Assembly: GCF_000190415.1 (NCBI RefSeq) | Contig: NZ_AEWF01000011.1 | Location: forward strand, 1 to 61,755 | DNA: 61,755 bases | Origin: Candidatus Odyssella thessalonicensis L13 | Lineage (GTDB): Bacteria > Pseudomonadota > Alphaproteobacteria > Paracaedibacterales > Paracaedibacteraceae | Reading direction: 5' to 3' | In this document: piece by piece, positions 16,414-26,217 of the stretch | Layout of the letters: each line of letters opens with the position of its first letter | Numbering within the stretch: position 1 is the first letter of the stretch | The notes under the pieces: model-generated | What the model was told of the DNA's origin: nothing | Database searches by the model: none | What the model saw: only the letters and a program-made list of their open reading frames with translations | Position numbers and translations under genes: made by a program

Positions 16414-17022
16414 ATGACCCGAACCCCTCTTACCTTAAGCCTTAATCCTCTTCAAAAAGCAAAAGCTCAAGAAAAGCTAACTCAGCTCAAGCTCTCCTTT
16501 GAGACAGGCTTGACTCACCAAGAGTTAGCCCCAACTTTTAAAAAGAAGCGCCCCCAAAGTTCTCAAGGGAAACCAGCCTCCCGACAAAAGCAAACGCAAA
16601 CTCAATCAGTTCCGGATCAGGACAAGAATGCCATTCAAGCTCGACGTGAGCGATTAGGAAAGATCTTCCAATCCCTTGACTGGCTTATGGCCACATATCC
16701 AAACTGCTTTGACAAAGAGAACCCAAAACCTTTAAAGCTGCGTATTGAAAAGGATATCTTTAATAATTTACCCGAAGAGCTTCCCTTTGCACGCCATCAT
16801 ATCCGTAAAGCTTTGGCGATTTATACTAAGCGACGTAAATATCAAAAAGCTTTAGTTGAAAATCCCCACCGCTATGATCTCTCAGGCAATGTGGTGGAGG
16901 AAGTTTCTGAGGAACATAAAGAGCGGGCTCTACAGCGGCAATTGGTAAGCATACAAAAGTTAAAGCTAAAAAAAGGAAAACTGCCTAAATTAAAAGTTGA
17001 TATACTTATTTTATCTATATAA
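16414..17022 (+). CDS. ProQ/FinO family RNA-binding protein
   Basis: Residues 75-170 carry the ProQ/FinO domain: LDWLMATYPNCFDKENPKPLKLRIEKDIF, LPFARHHIRKALAIYT and RRKYQKALVENPHRYDLSG. The family binds structured small RNAs and 3' ends; FinO represses conjugation by stabilising an antisense RNA. A basic, Gln-rich N-terminal arm (residues 30-75) precedes the domain, and the C-terminus is Lys-rich. It follows the accessory gene by 22 nt and is probably in the tra operon. Arm B lacks it. Being beside traA suggests control of transfer or copy number through RNA, but no target is proven. Confidence 0.88.
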   Translation: MTRTPLTLSLNPLQKAKAQEKLTQLKLSFETGLTHQELAPTFKKKRPQSSQGKPASRQKQTQTQSVPDQDKNAIQARRERLGKIFQSLDWLMATYPNCFDKENPKPLKLRIEKDIFNNLPEELPFARHHIRKALAIYTKRRKYQKALVENPHRYDLSGNVVEEVSEEHKERALQRQLVSIQKLKLKKGKLPKLKVDILILSI

Positions 17023-17059
17023 TATGTAAGTAAATTAAACGTAGCGATGTCATATTTTC

Positions 17060-18223
17060 ATGCATATTGGACGCAATAAATTATTAACTAGAATTAAAGA
17101 AGAGTTTGAGATTCATCAGATTTGTGCCCTTCTAGGGCCAAGACAATGTGGGAAGACTACTCTTGCCAAAGAGCTTGCCCACCATTTTCCTACTTCTGTT
17201 CATTTTTTTGATTGTGAAAATCCTCTTCATTTAGCACGACTGGATTCTCCTTTGATAACCTTTCAAAACCTCGAAGGTCTTATTGTTATTGATGAAGTAC
17301 AACGGCGGCCCGACCTTTTTCCTATTCTACGTGTGCTGGTAGATGAAGATAAAACTAAACAATTTCTCATTACAGGAAGTGCCTCCCGAGATTTAATTCA
17401 TCAGTCCTCTGAAACACTTGCTGGCAGAATAGGTTATCATCAAATAACACCTTTTTCCTTGGATGAGGTGGGGGAGTGGAATAAACTATGGCTAAGAGGA
17501 GGGTTTCCTAAATCTTATTTAGCATCTTCCACTAAATTAAGCATAAGATGGAGGGACGAGTATATCCTAACCTTTTTAGAAAGAGATTTAGCCGCATTAG
17601 GATTTAACATAACTCCCTATTTAATTGGAAAGCTTTGGCGCATGTTAGCCCATGTGCATGGTCAAACTCTCAATTATCATGATCTCTCTCGCTCCTTAGA
17701 CATAGACCAAAGAACAATCAAGAAGTATCTTCAAATATTAGAAGGTGCCTTTATGATTACCTTGCTTAAACCATGGCACTCTAATCTGTCGAAGCGAGAA
17801 GTGAGAGCACCAAAAATCTACATTCGAGACACTGGATTATTACATCGTCTTCTCCTACTAGCAGATGATAATATAGAGAACCACCCAAGGCTTGGAGCAT
17901 CCTATGAAGGATTTGCTATTGAGCAGCTTTTAAGAAGATTTAATGCTTACCAAGATAGTTATTTCTGGGCAACGCATAATGGCGCTGAGCTTGATCTTCT
18001 TATTAATCATGAAAACAAGAAACTTGGATTTGAGATCAAATTCACAGATTCTCCTAAAATTACTAAATCTATGCATCTTGCCCTTGAAGGACTTCAACTC
18101 GACCATCTATTCATTATTATTCCCCAAAAAGAATATTTCCCGCTTAGCAATAAAGTAACCTGTGTAGGAATTGAGAACATTTTCTCTACCGAGTTCAGCT
18201 GCCATCCCTCTATAAATAGTTAA
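17060..18223 (+). CDS. AAA ATPase with DUF4143 domain
   Basis: Walker A LGPRQCGKTTLAKEL (residues 24-38), Walker B GLIVIDEVQRRPDLFPILRVLVD, and sensor-like FLITGSASRDLIHQSSETLAGRI are the signature of the AAA_14/DUF4143 family. The C-terminal part has a winged-helix-like region (LNYHDLSRSLDIDQRTIKKYLQILE) and the PD-(D/E)XK-like stretch ELDLLINHENKKLGFEIKF. 387 aa is the usual length. These ATPases are common in bacteria and archaea and often travel on mobile elements; their cellular role is not established. A broken HTH antitoxin-type gene follows directly. Confidence 0.88.
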   Translation: MHIGRNKLLTRIKEEFEIHQICALLGPRQCGKTTLAKELAHHFPTSVHFFDCENPLHLARLDSPLITFQNLEGLIVIDEVQRRPDLFPILRVLVDEDKTKQFLITGSASRDLIHQSSETLAGRIGYHQITPFSLDEVGEWNKLWLRGGFPKSYLASSTKLSIRWRDEYILTFLERDLAALGFNITPYLIGKLWRMLAHVHGQTLNYHDLSRSLDIDQRTIKKYLQILEGAFMITLLKPWHSNLSKREVRAPKIYIRDTGLLHRLLLLADDNIENHPRLGASYEGFAIEQLLRRFNAYQDSYFWATHNGAELDLLINHENKKLGFEIKFTDSPKITKSMHLALEGLQLDHLFIIIPQKEYFPLSNKVTCVGIENIFSTEFSCHPSINS

Positions 18224-18244
18224 AAAGATATTTGGAGATTAAAG

Positions 18245-18572
18245 ATGATTAAATTTACTGATTTAGATGATCTCAAGAAAGAGTGGCTGAAAGAGCCTGA
18301 GTTCGTCAGAGCTTACCAAGACCTAGAGGTCGAGTTTGAAATTGCCTTAGAGCTGATCAAAGCTAGGAGACAAGCGGGCCTCACTCAAGAGGAAATTGCT
18401 TTGAGGATGGGAACCACTTAATCGGTGATCGCTAGGCTGGAATCAGGTAAAGCTGTTCTAGCTTATCTTTAGTCCTTTTAAGAGATACAGATAAAATAAA
18501 TTGATTATCAATTCTTGATTGCTAAAACGGTTAAACTCAAGCTAGAACTAGAAGAAGCAATTAAGCGTTAAT
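18245..18572 (+). pseudogene. Broken XRE/HigA-like HTH antitoxin gene
   Basis: The frame opens MIKFTDLDDLKKEWLKEPEFV and reads ALELIKARRQAGLTQEEIALRMGTT, then hits TAA where a Gln (CAA) is expected, then continues SVIARLESGKA in the same frame. A later stretch KTVKLKLELEEAIKR resembles the usual C-terminal end after intervening frame damage. Intact proteins of this kind are antitoxins of HigBA-type modules. No toxin gene adjoins it, so the module has decayed. Confidence 0.7.
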
Positions 18573-18583
18573 AACGCTTAATT
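18559..18583 (+). terminator. Inverted repeat after the broken antitoxin
   Basis: Twelve-base arms AATTAAGCGTTA and TAACGCTTAATT around one base, overlapping the end of the HTH remnant, with a T-run (18608-18614) some 25 nt later. Possible terminator or operator. Confidence 0.4.
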
Positions 18584-18671
18584 GACCAAACTATTTTCTT
18601 ATTGGCTTTTTTTAGTACTTTGGGTCCATCCATATAAAGGAAGTTAAAGTTCCACAGAAATGCATTAATGA

Positions 18672-18960
18672 TTGATAGTATCTCTGATACGCATGATTGT
18701 TTGTCGACTTGTTTTAAAGTTTCTTGCAATAGGTGCAACAGTTTTGCCTTCTTGTAAGTGCTGTATAGTTTGCTTTATTTGTAATTCTGTGAGAATTCTC
18801 GGTCGCCCGAGAGTTTTGCCCTTTGATTTGGCTCTAGCAAGGCCGGCTTACGTGCGTTCAATTATCAGATCTCGCTCGAATTGAGCAACCGCATTAATTA
18901 CTCCCATAGTCTTTTTTCTGCTGAACTGGTTAGATCAACTCCTCGCCCTATTTTTCGATC
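18672..18960 (-). pseudogene. Serine resolvase/invertase remnant
   Basis: The minus strand reads GVDLTSSAEKR, then after a frameshift MGVINAVAQFERDLIIERT, then a TAA in place of Gln, then AGLARAKSKGKTLGRPRIL, and finally a C-terminal HTH (TVAPIARNFKTSRQTIMRI). This is the C-terminal half of a Tn3-type resolvase with one frameshift and one nonsense change. Resolvase scraps also lie at the equivalent place in arm B. Confidence 0.7.
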
Positions 18961-18968
18961 TATAGAAA

Positions 18969-19210
18969 ATGGTTTGTCGGACCGCGGCAGGTACAAAAGA
19001 TTGTTAAACACGTGGCCAATCGAGCTAACCTAAGTCAAACTGCCCCGCCGCATTGTGCTCCGCCATACATTTGCCACGTTGGCTCTCCAGAAAGGTGTTT
19101 CTCTCGCGGCCGTCCAGAACGCCTTAGGCCATGACCGTTTAACGACGACGGCTATTTATCTGAATTTGACTGACGAACATGTGGTCGAAGAATTTGATCG
19201 GAAATGGTAA
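18969..19210 (+). pseudogene. Tyrosine recombinase remnant (C-terminal part)
   Basis: The plus strand shows WFVGPRQVQKIVKHVANRA and, after a frame change, DNA matching the HVLRHTFATLALQKG and LGHDRLTTTAIYLNLTDEHVVEEFDRKW parts of the intact gene at 38230-38757. The N-terminal 95 residues are absent. It stands upstream of the arm A toxin gene exactly as the intact gene does in arm B. Confidence 0.8.
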
Positions 19211-19532
19211 GGGCAGCTTTCTCTAATAAGGTAGGAGGCAAAATTCTCAAGCAAGCTCAATATTAGGATTGAACCTTAATAAAAATGATGGTATCTATAA
19301 GTAAATATTTTAAATTTTTAAGTAAATTAGATAATAAAATCTGTTGCTCAAAATATAGCCTATCATATTTTATTGCATTATTTTGAAGATTTCTTCAAAA
19401 ATTCAAAAAATCCATGTTTTTGACTCTTGTAAATTTATTAATAAAAGATTAAAACCTCTCTCAGCTAGTTATGTGCTTGGTTGGAAGCCACTGTGATTCG
19501 TCATCATAGAAGCTCTGTTGTGAGGTGGGGTT
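19211..19532 (+). promoter_or_regulatory. Conserved leader of the arm A toxin gene
   Basis: No gene. AT-rich DNA that closely matches the region upstream of the arm B toxin (37907-38229) over most of its length, although no protein is encoded, which suggests a shared promoter and leader. The region just before the start codon (GTTGTGAGGTGGGGTT) holds the ribosome-binding site. Confidence 0.45.
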
Positions 19533-21395
19533 ATGTTCAGTTTTCGTAAAATTGTTAATGTTCTGCTTTTGGTCGCTTATCTCAAGATGACGCTGGTGTC
19601 CTCCTTTGCTATGGATGTCAGCTCACTGCCGGCCGATAAGGTTCAATACAAGCTCAAGGTTGAGCGGCAGCTCAATGAGGCCGGAGCTTTGGAATACATC
19701 CAACTTTCCTTGCAGCACAAGGATCTGCAAACGGGCGAAAAGAAAACAATTCGCTGTGATCGCATTAGTGACCCTGAAACCGTGCCTGCCGAAGATATTG
19801 ATTGGACAACCGAAAATAAGCGCGAGACCGGATATAAGTGGCGCTATATAAAAAAATTTGGTCAGGTGCGCGTTGGCCTCAATGGTCAGATCTTTTTACA
19901 AAATATCAATCAATCTGATGCTGATACCATCTTTAAGGTTAAAGGTCCGCATCTGATCACATTGCGTAACTGTCAGATCTCACACCTCCACACTCAAGCC
20001 CTAAGTACGATCTTTATTGGCACCACTACCCTCGACACGTTACACGTTCAAGCTACCCAAGAACAAGGGGGTGTCTATTTATATGCTCACAAATCAATTC
20101 CGAATGCCCAAGTGCAGATTAAAAATATGCACCTGAAGGGGGATAACTTTGTCAACCATAGCCACTTAATTGCAACTGGCAAGGGAACATGGGATCTTGG
20201 CGGTGGCGACTTTATTAACAGTGGTACTTTAACTTCCCAAGGGGCACCGCAGACCATCACAAGTGTTCGGTTGTTCGATAATGTGGGGCAGATCGGCGGT
20301 GAGGGTATTTCTTTGCGGACCCAAAAACATGTTAATGAGAGTCAAGGAGAGATCAAGCTTAACAAATACGCTGTCACCGCCCAGGAGCTATTCATCAATC
20401 ATGGCAAAATTCACACCCTCCGGGAAGGACTATATAAGTGGAAGGGGGAGGCCATTAATGGTGGACAGATCATCAGTGATAGCAGCTATGCTTTTAGCTC
20501 TCTCGAGGACACAAGCTCACCGATTCTCATCAATAATGGCGTAATGCGTGCTCAACAGGGTGACTTTAAGCACATTAAATTGGCCAACTATGGCGAGATT
20601 GATCAGCAGAAAAGTGTATTGACTCGCATCGCTTTAGTCAACTCAGGCCAGTGTAAGCTCGGCTGGATGGACCAGAAAAGTGATTGTCGTATTACTGAAC
20701 TTGTCAACCGCGGTCAAATGAGCGGTACAGGCTTTCTTACCATCGACAAGGGGCAAAATCACGGCGAGTTAAACCTTTCTGGTGTCCGTCTTACCCTGGG
20801 TGCTGGTGGCGAACTTATTAACACCGCGCAGGTTTGGATGTCTATTCTTCTAGGAGAGGGTAAATTTATTAATAGGGGAACTTTTCGTGCCACCCCCTTG
20901 AAGGGGATGGCTGCTTTATATCTTCGCAGCTTTGATAACAGAGGCGGCAAGATTGTTGGTCAGCAATTGCAACTGCAAGAAACGCTTGAGGCTTTCATTT
21001 GTGATGCTGCTTCAAGTCTTGATTTGGCCAGCTTGATTATTTATAGCGCCGTCTCTCCTCAGACTTCCCCTCTTCACTTTGCAGGGACAATTCAATGTTC
21101 ACAGGGGCTCAAAATTTATGAACGTAAAGTCAGTGTTGATGGCTCCATAATCACTCCCCACTTCGGAAGTGAAGGAGGAGAAATTAGCTTCACTGCAAAC
21201 GGTCGCTTGCAAACACCAGCTACAAAGCTAATTAATAGCAAGCTGTTAAATCAAGGAACGGTTGACTTAGGCAAGGTATCTTTCACCAACGCTCAGCTTG
21301 ATAACAGCGGTGTTTTGGCCTTTAAATCGGCATTATTAAAGTCAACTCAGCTCAGTTTGATAGCGTTGGTAATTTATGGGTTAAGAAGCTATTAG
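19533..21395 (+). CDS. Polymorphic toxin, arm A, N-terminal part (frameshifted gene)
   Basis: This is the 5' piece of a gene whose intact homologue is 31568-37906. Residues 1-26 are a signal peptide (MFSFRKIVNVLLLVAYLKM...SSFA). From about residue 130 the protein is made of beta-helix-like repeats of the form NSGxL, NxGQI, GGDFINSG, as in filamentous haemagglutinin-like exoproteins. It has no obvious TPS secretion domain and no TpsB partner nearby. The frame ends after KSALLKSTQ because one extra T at about 21343-21346 shifts it relative to arm B. The reading continues in the 21428 frame. The protein is therefore probably truncated here unless slippage at the T/A run restores it. Confidence 0.8.
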   Translation: MFSFRKIVNVLLLVAYLKMTLVSSFAMDVSSLPADKVQYKLKVERQLNEAGALEYIQLSLQHKDLQTGEKKTIRCDRISDPETVPAEDIDWTTENKRETGYKWRYIKKFGQVRVGLNGQIFLQNINQSDADTIFKVKGPHLITLRNCQISHLHTQALSTIFIGTTTLDTLHVQATQEQGGVYLYAHKSIPNAQVQIKNMHLKGDNFVNHSHLIATGKGTWDLGGGDFINSGTLTSQGAPQTITSVRLFDNVGQIGGEGISLRTQKHVNESQGEIKLNKYAVTAQELFINHGKIHTLREGLYKWKGEAINGGQIISDSSYAFSSLEDTSSPILINNGVMRAQQGDFKHIKLANYGEIDQQKSVLTRIALVNSGQCKLGWMDQKSDCRITELVNRGQMSGTGFLTIDKGQNHGELNLSGVRLTLGAGGELINTAQVWMSILLGEGKFINRGTFRATPLKGMAALYLRSFDNRGGKIVGQQLQLQETLEAFICDAASSLDLASLIIYSAVSPQTSPLHFAGTIQCSQGLKIYERKVSVDGSIITPHFGSEGGEISFTANGRLQTPATKLINSKLLNQGTVDLGKVSFTNAQLDNSGVLAFKSALLKSTQLSLIALVIYGLRSY

Positions 21396-21427
21396 AGGTA
21401 AAAGAAGGGGATCTTAACGCGGCAAAT

Positions 21428-24400
21428 TTGGGGCAATTTACTGTTGGCGTTGATAATCAGAATTTAGGTCAGGTGAATGCTGACAATGGTGCTGTTAACA
21501 TTGAAGCTGCCGACACAGTGGACTTGAGGTATGGTTCAGTTCAGTCGACCAAACAGACACTGTTAAAATCCTTGACGAAGGATGTTATGTTGGGAGCTCG
21601 TTTGGGCGTGATGACCGAGCAGAGCTATAAGCCTACCGGAAAGTGTCTCAATAATCCTTTTTATGAAAAATCCCATCTCAATGGCACTTGTGTCAGTGCT
21701 GCAGATCACTTGAGAATTGAGGCTCCTTTAGGAAATATTTTGGTGGAGTATGGCCAACTGCAAGCTGGCCGGGGATTAACGCTGCTCGCCAGAGATCGCA
21801 TCTATAATTTGTCAGGGGCCCTGTCTGTTATCGGCGATCTTGTCTTACAAGCCAAAACTTATCATCAGACCCGCATCGACTTAAGGGCCTTTCCTGGAAC
21901 GTCCTCCAATCCTAACTATCAATTCTTATGCTACTATCTTGAGCAAGCTGATCCATCGACAATAAATGTTATAGGAAGCCTTTATAGTTACACCGAAACT
22001 TTTACCAATGAATATGGTAATGTGCTGATCAGCCAAAACCTTTATCATCATAACGACCTTCAAAATGTGGAAAATCTGCCTCAAAGCATTAAAAATATCA
22101 GTCGTACGACCTTTTATGATGTTCTAGAATTTGGTACCCAGACATGGTATAGGGAAAGAGGAGTAACCCCGCCCAGTATTGGTACGCTCAAAGTAGGCGA
22201 AGAGATTCACATTAAAATCGGCTCTGCTGAAATGAGCGGAAGTATGAGCGCGCCCACCCTCAATCTGTATGCTCAAACAGCTGCTTTCAGTAATCCGCTC
22301 GGAAGTCGTTCGACGCCTCAGACCACGGAAAGAGTGACCATTAATCTGAATGAGTTTATTGAGGGCCTCCGTCAAGACCCAAGCCACCATCTATTGCGTA
22401 TTGGGGCGTCGGGTGTTCCTGCTTTGGACGGTACCTTAGTGCAAGGAGAACAACCTGAAGGAATGATTATCAATCCTCTGAGGGATGTCAATGTTGAGTT
22501 CTATCTCTATCAACTGTTTAGCCAGATTACGGGGCGCGCCTATCTGAAACAAGGCAACACCATCACCTCGGGCTTTGCCTTAGTCGATCAGTTGAAAAGC
22601 ACCCACACTTATAGCTCGAAAAAATGCACGACCTATGAGTATGACCTAGTTAACTATGGCAACCGTTTTAGCACTGGCAAGCATGTCAATTCTGTTTGGG
22701 CGACCAAGCTCCCGTCAGAGCAACAAGGCCAAAGCCATATGACCACGAAGGTGGGCGGCCATACCTTTATTCGTGGCGGAACACAGCTCATTGATGGAGA
22801 GGCGCCGCGCGAGACCGCCGGAAGTACGACCATTGTGCCAGCTATTGATATTCACCAGCGCATTGAGCAGAAAAGGAAAAAGAGAAAACTTCTTAGCCGG
22901 CTTGTTCCGTTCAGAGAAGGACGCAGGAAGAAGACCGTTAGGAATGAGTCAGGTTATACCCAGCTGCAGCGCCACCGCCAAGATGCGCGCGGCCTTATCC
23001 GCGAGAAAGCGAAAGCCGACGTCAGCTTGCACGCTGTGGATTACACAGCCGGCGCCAACATTGAGGTTGAAAGTGAAACCGGTCAAATTAAGGTACCGGC
23101 TGTCATCTCTGAGTCTTGGAACCAGACCCAGAAACGTTCCAAAGATGACCATTGGCAATCACGATCGTCGACGTGGGAGCATGATCAGGAAGCCAATGTC
23201 AGCCGCTTTAGCCCGGGCCCTGGCAGTAAGGTTATCCTCAAGGCCCCTAAAGGCATTGTCGCGCCTCGAGTTCAAGAAGAGCATAAACGAGTGAAGGGTG
23301 AGAACGAGCGCACCGAGGTTTACTCTAAGAAGTTTACTGGTCCCGGCTATGAATGGCTGGAGGAGCTGAAGCTGCGCGATGATGTCATCTGGGAAGATGT
23401 GATTGAAAAGCATCACAGCGGCCGGGTTGCGGCTCAAGGGATGACCACGGCAGCCAAGATTGCGGCGGTGATCGTGATTACGATTTTGACTTGGGGGACT
23501 GCAACCCCGGCTGTGACCGGTGCTGGAGCCGCGAGCGGAGCTGCCGCCGGAGCTGCTGCAGGCGGAGCCGCGGCTGGAGCAAGTGCTGGAGCGGCCACAG
23601 TTGGAGCAGCCAGTGCTACCGCAACCACAGCCGGCGTTGCCGCTGGAGCGAGTGCGACTGCAGCTGCGAGCAGTTTCAGTGTCGCTGCCAATGCGGCGAT
23701 GTCAGCTGCGCTCGCGGCTGTTAAAACTGCTACCATTCAACACTTTGCCATAGGAATGGTCGACCAGCGTGGCCGTCTAGATCGGGTGGCGGAAAGCTAT
23801 GCCACCCCACAGAATTTTAAATCTATGGCCGTCGATGCTATTTCTGCCGGCCTCACTCAAGGGATGAGCAATTATTTCAAAATTGAACCTACCCAGATGA
23901 ATGGCTTTATGGAACAGTTCAAAGGGAATGGTATTAAGTTTGCCGCTAACTTTGCGGCTCAAACAGCTGTTCATGGCAAAGCCGATGAAGCTCTTAAAAA
24001 TGCGGCCATTAGCTTTGGGGTTGATACTGTCTTTGGCAGCATGACCAATGACACGGGAGAGCGCCGCAGCGGCCAGATTGGTGTTAATGATACTTTTATG
24101 CAAAAAGTACTCCACAAGGTAGAGCATTTTCTGATCGGAGGCCTGCGCGAAGGCACCAGTGCTGCCTTGCATGGTAAGAAAGGCCATGAGTTGTCTGAGG
24201 CTGCGCTCGGTGGTGCCATTGGCGCGGCTACGGCTGAAATTTTAGCTGAATCCCTCTTACCGGCCGCCTCTCGTCGGATAGCCAAGCAGCTGGAAGCAGA
24301 AGGCCTGAGTCCGGATAGCCAAGCTTATAAGGAACGGTATAGTGTTCTCAAAAATCAGCAAATGGAGAAGATCAAAGCTTATGGTCAGCTCGCCGCTGTC

Positions 24401-25915
24401 GGTGCTGCCAATACTCTGGGCCTCGATGTCCTAGCCGCCCAATCCGCCGCCCTTAAGGCGATGGAGAATAATACAGGGCGGGTCTTTGGTGCTTTCAGTA
24501 TAATCTCTGAGACTGCTATTGATGATTTTTCCCAGCAGGAACACCAAGCGAAAGCGGCGGATGAAACCTGTGTTCGTAGCGAAGCTGAGCTAGAAGCCAT
24601 TTTAGATCAGTGGGAGAGCTTAAGAGAAGAGGGGCAGGCCCTGCAAAAAGGACAGTATCGTCTCGGTAATGGGGATACAGCCTCGACAGCTGAGGATGTC
24701 TCGGGACTCTTTTTCGATGCTGCCACCCGTGACCAGCGCATTGCCAATATTCAAGCCCGCAAGGCTATGGAGGACAAGACCCGTCGGCTCCTGGTCGAGC
24801 ATCACACGGCCCACACGACATTCGAGCAGCTAGCGCAGCAACCGCACTTAATAGTCAAACCCACGGAGCGACGCTTTGATATCATTGAGCGGGCCAAGCA
24901 GGCCTTGGCGAGCCACACCGCCCCTGATCTGGCACAGGTTTCTGGCTATGCAGCCTCAAGTTCAAGCTCATCGACCCCTTCGGTGATGATGGCCAGTCTT
25001 GCCGCAACCGCAACGACCGCAGGCCAGATAATGCAAGGAGCTATGCCGCGCTTTGCCGCCGCAACTGCCGGTGGCGCCCCCGCAATCTTCGAGGTAGCGG
25101 CAGCTGGGTTCGGTAAAGTTCCTTTGAATCCTAATACAGCGCTAATGACAGCAGCTGCGCTAGGTACAGCGTATGGAGCCTATAAAGGTTTTGAGTGGTA
25201 TCAAGACCGGGAACGAGCTAAAGAAAACCAAGCCGCTGCCGAACGTGAAGATTTGAAGCAAGCTTATGAATCCTCCCGTTCCCAACAAGGTCAAGCTTGG
25301 TTGCAGCACCATACTTACCACTTAGCAGCCGCCGACACAGCCATTCCCGGCGTCTATAATCCGAGCACCGATAAAGGGAAAGAGAGAGTCTCTGACAGCA
25401 GCATCAGCCACTGCGAGACTACCGATCCTGCCCAAGGCTGGGTCGACCCTGGCTTCACCACCGAACTCTCCAAAGTGAAAATTCTGTCGACACCTATGCC
25501 GGAGCCAGCAAGACCAGATATTGAAGGCTTTGACCAGGCACCCTCAAGTATCGATATTACTCTGGAAGGCTTTAATATCTATGATGGGCCGCAGATACAG
25601 ATATTGACTAATGAAAGAAAAAGCGATAAGCCTACAATTAAAGGACGCATTAAGGCTGCAGGGTTACCGACTCAAGGAAAGATAAGGTACATTCCACCAA
25701 AAAATTATACTCCCACACTTCCATTACCTAAGGGTAAGCAGGGATATATAGATCGCTTTAAAAATGAGTGGAAAGCAGGCCCTTCTCGAACTCAAGGAGA
25801 AAACATAGAGTGGGATGTACAGTTATCCCGTACAGGCGAGAGCCAATTAGGTTGGGCAACACGTGATGGAACTCATCTAAATGTATCCAAAAAGGGTAGA
25901 ATTACTCATAAATAA
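21428..25915 (+). CDS. Polymorphic toxin, arm A, C-terminal part with type-17 toxin tip
   Basis: Continuation of the 19533 gene after the one-base frameshift; reading in this frame is open well before 21428. It carries more exoprotein repeats, then an Ala/Gly-rich hydrophobic region (about residues 690-780), then a conserved pre-toxin region (GTSAALHGKKGHELSEAALGGAIGAATAE), and a linker ending EWYQDRER...ADTAIPGVYNPSTDKGKERV. The last 100 residues, with LPTQGKIRYIPPKNY, GYIDRFKNEW, GPSRTQG, EWDVQLSR and LGWATRDGTHLNVS, match the polymorphic toxin type 17 domain (predicted RNase). It contains a 16-residue segment (ILAESLLPAASRRIAK) missing in arm B. An Imm31-like gene follows. Confidence 0.82.
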   Translation: MGQFTVGVDNQNLGQVNADNGAVNIEAADTVDLRYGSVQSTKQTLLKSLTKDVMLGARLGVMTEQSYKPTGKCLNNPFYEKSHLNGTCVSAADHLRIEAPLGNILVEYGQLQAGRGLTLLARDRIYNLSGALSVIGDLVLQAKTYHQTRIDLRAFPGTSSNPNYQFLCYYLEQADPSTINVIGSLYSYTETFTNEYGNVLISQNLYHHNDLQNVENLPQSIKNISRTTFYDVLEFGTQTWYRERGVTPPSIGTLKVGEEIHIKIGSAEMSGSMSAPTLNLYAQTAAFSNPLGSRSTPQTTERVTINLNEFIEGLRQDPSHHLLRIGASGVPALDGTLVQGEQPEGMIINPLRDVNVEFYLYQLFSQITGRAYLKQGNTITSGFALVDQLKSTHTYSSKKCTTYEYDLVNYGNRFSTGKHVNSVWATKLPSEQQGQSHMTTKVGGHTFIRGGTQLIDGEAPRETAGSTTIVPAIDIHQRIEQKRKKRKLLSRLVPFREGRRKKTVRNESGYTQLQRHRQDARGLIREKAKADVSLHAVDYTAGANIEVESETGQIKVPAVISESWNQTQKRSKDDHWQSRSSTWEHDQEANVSRFSPGPGSKVILKAPKGIVAPRVQEEHKRVKGENERTEVYSKKFTGPGYEWLEELKLRDDVIWEDVIEKHHSGRVAAQGMTTAAKIAAVIVITILTWGTATPAVTGAGAASGAAAGAAAGGAAAGASAGAATVGAASATATTAGVAAGASATAAASSFSVAANAAMSAALAAVKTATIQHFAIGMVDQRGRLDRVAESYATPQNFKSMAVDAISAGLTQGMSNYFKIEPTQMNGFMEQFKGNGIKFAANFAAQTAVHGKADEALKNAAISFGVDTVFGSMTNDTGERRSGQIGVNDTFMQKVLHKVEHFLIGGLREGTSAALHGKKGHELSEAALGGAIGAATAEILAESLLPAASRRIAKQLEAEGLSPDSQAYKERYSVLKNQQMEKIKAYGQLAAVGAANTLGLDVLAAQSAALKAMENNTGRVFGAFSIISETAIDDFSQQEHQAKAADETCVRSEAELEAILDQWESLREEGQALQKGQYRLGNGDTASTAEDVSGLFFDAATRDQRIANIQARKAMEDKTRRLLVEHHTAHTTFEQLAQQPHLIVKPTERRFDIIERAKQALASHTAPDLAQVSGYAASSSSSSTPSVMMASLAATATTAGQIMQGAMPRFAAATAGGAPAIFEVAAAGFGKVPLNPNTALMTAAALGTAYGAYKGFEWYQDRERAKENQAAAEREDLKQAYESSRSQQGQAWLQHHTYHLAAADTAIPGVYNPSTDKGKERVSDSSISHCETTDPAQGWVDPGFTTELSKVKILSTPMPEPARPDIEGFDQAPSSIDITLEGFNIYDGPQIQILTNERKSDKPTIKGRIKAAGLPTQGKIRYIPPKNYTPTLPLPKGKQGYIDRFKNEWKAGPSRTQGENIEWDVQLSRTGESQLGWATRDGTHLNVSKKGRITHK

Positions 25916-25929
25916 AATTGGGGAGAAGA

Positions 25930-26217
25930 ATGTTGAGAAGTAGATTTGATTTTTATGAGGTAGTTAGAGTTCGTTCAAATCTTCCAGAATATGTGCGAAT
26001 CGATAATCTTTTGGGAACGGTATTAGGGATGTCCCAGGATTCCGAAGGGAGATGGGCTTATGCTTTAGAAATTGAAGATAGTGACGAGGCATGGATGGTA
26101 TGGGAGGAATGTCTAATAAGCTGTAACGAGTTTAAAAATCGTGAAGATTTTTATAGTAATAGCTCCCTAAAAGTAGTTGTAGACCCTAAGACAGGTGAAG
26201 GCCAATTAAAAAGATAG
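25930..26217 (+). CDS. Imm31-like immunity protein
   Basis: 95 aa, starting at the ATG with GGGGAGAA directly upstream (a TTG 12 nt earlier is less likely). RSRFDFYEVVRVRS, LGTVLGMSQDSEGRWAYALEIED, WEECLI and FKNREDFY...VDPKTGEGQL match the Imm31 immunity family, found next to polymorphic toxins. It begins 14 nt after the toxin stop, so it is translated together with the toxin tip and would protect the producing cell and its kin. Arm B has an unrelated protein in this place. Confidence 0.8.
   Translation: MLRSRFDFYEVVRVRSNLPEYVRIDNLLGTVLGMSQDSEGRWAYALEIEDSDEAWMVWEECLISCNEFKNREDFYSNSSLKVVVDPKTGEGQLKR

Noticed and set aside
18245-18960. Possible reading of TAA as Gln
   Set aside because: Two TAA codons stand where Gln is usual, in the antitoxin and resolvase remnants. 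Both genes also carry frame damage and missing parts, and intact genes in the window end in TAA normally, so this is decay and not a variant code.
23434-23753. Ala-, Arg- and Leu-rich frames over the toxin's Ala/Gly region
   Set aside because: These are shadows of a GC-rich repeat in the toxin gene, mirrored on both strands, and the same pattern recurs in arm B.
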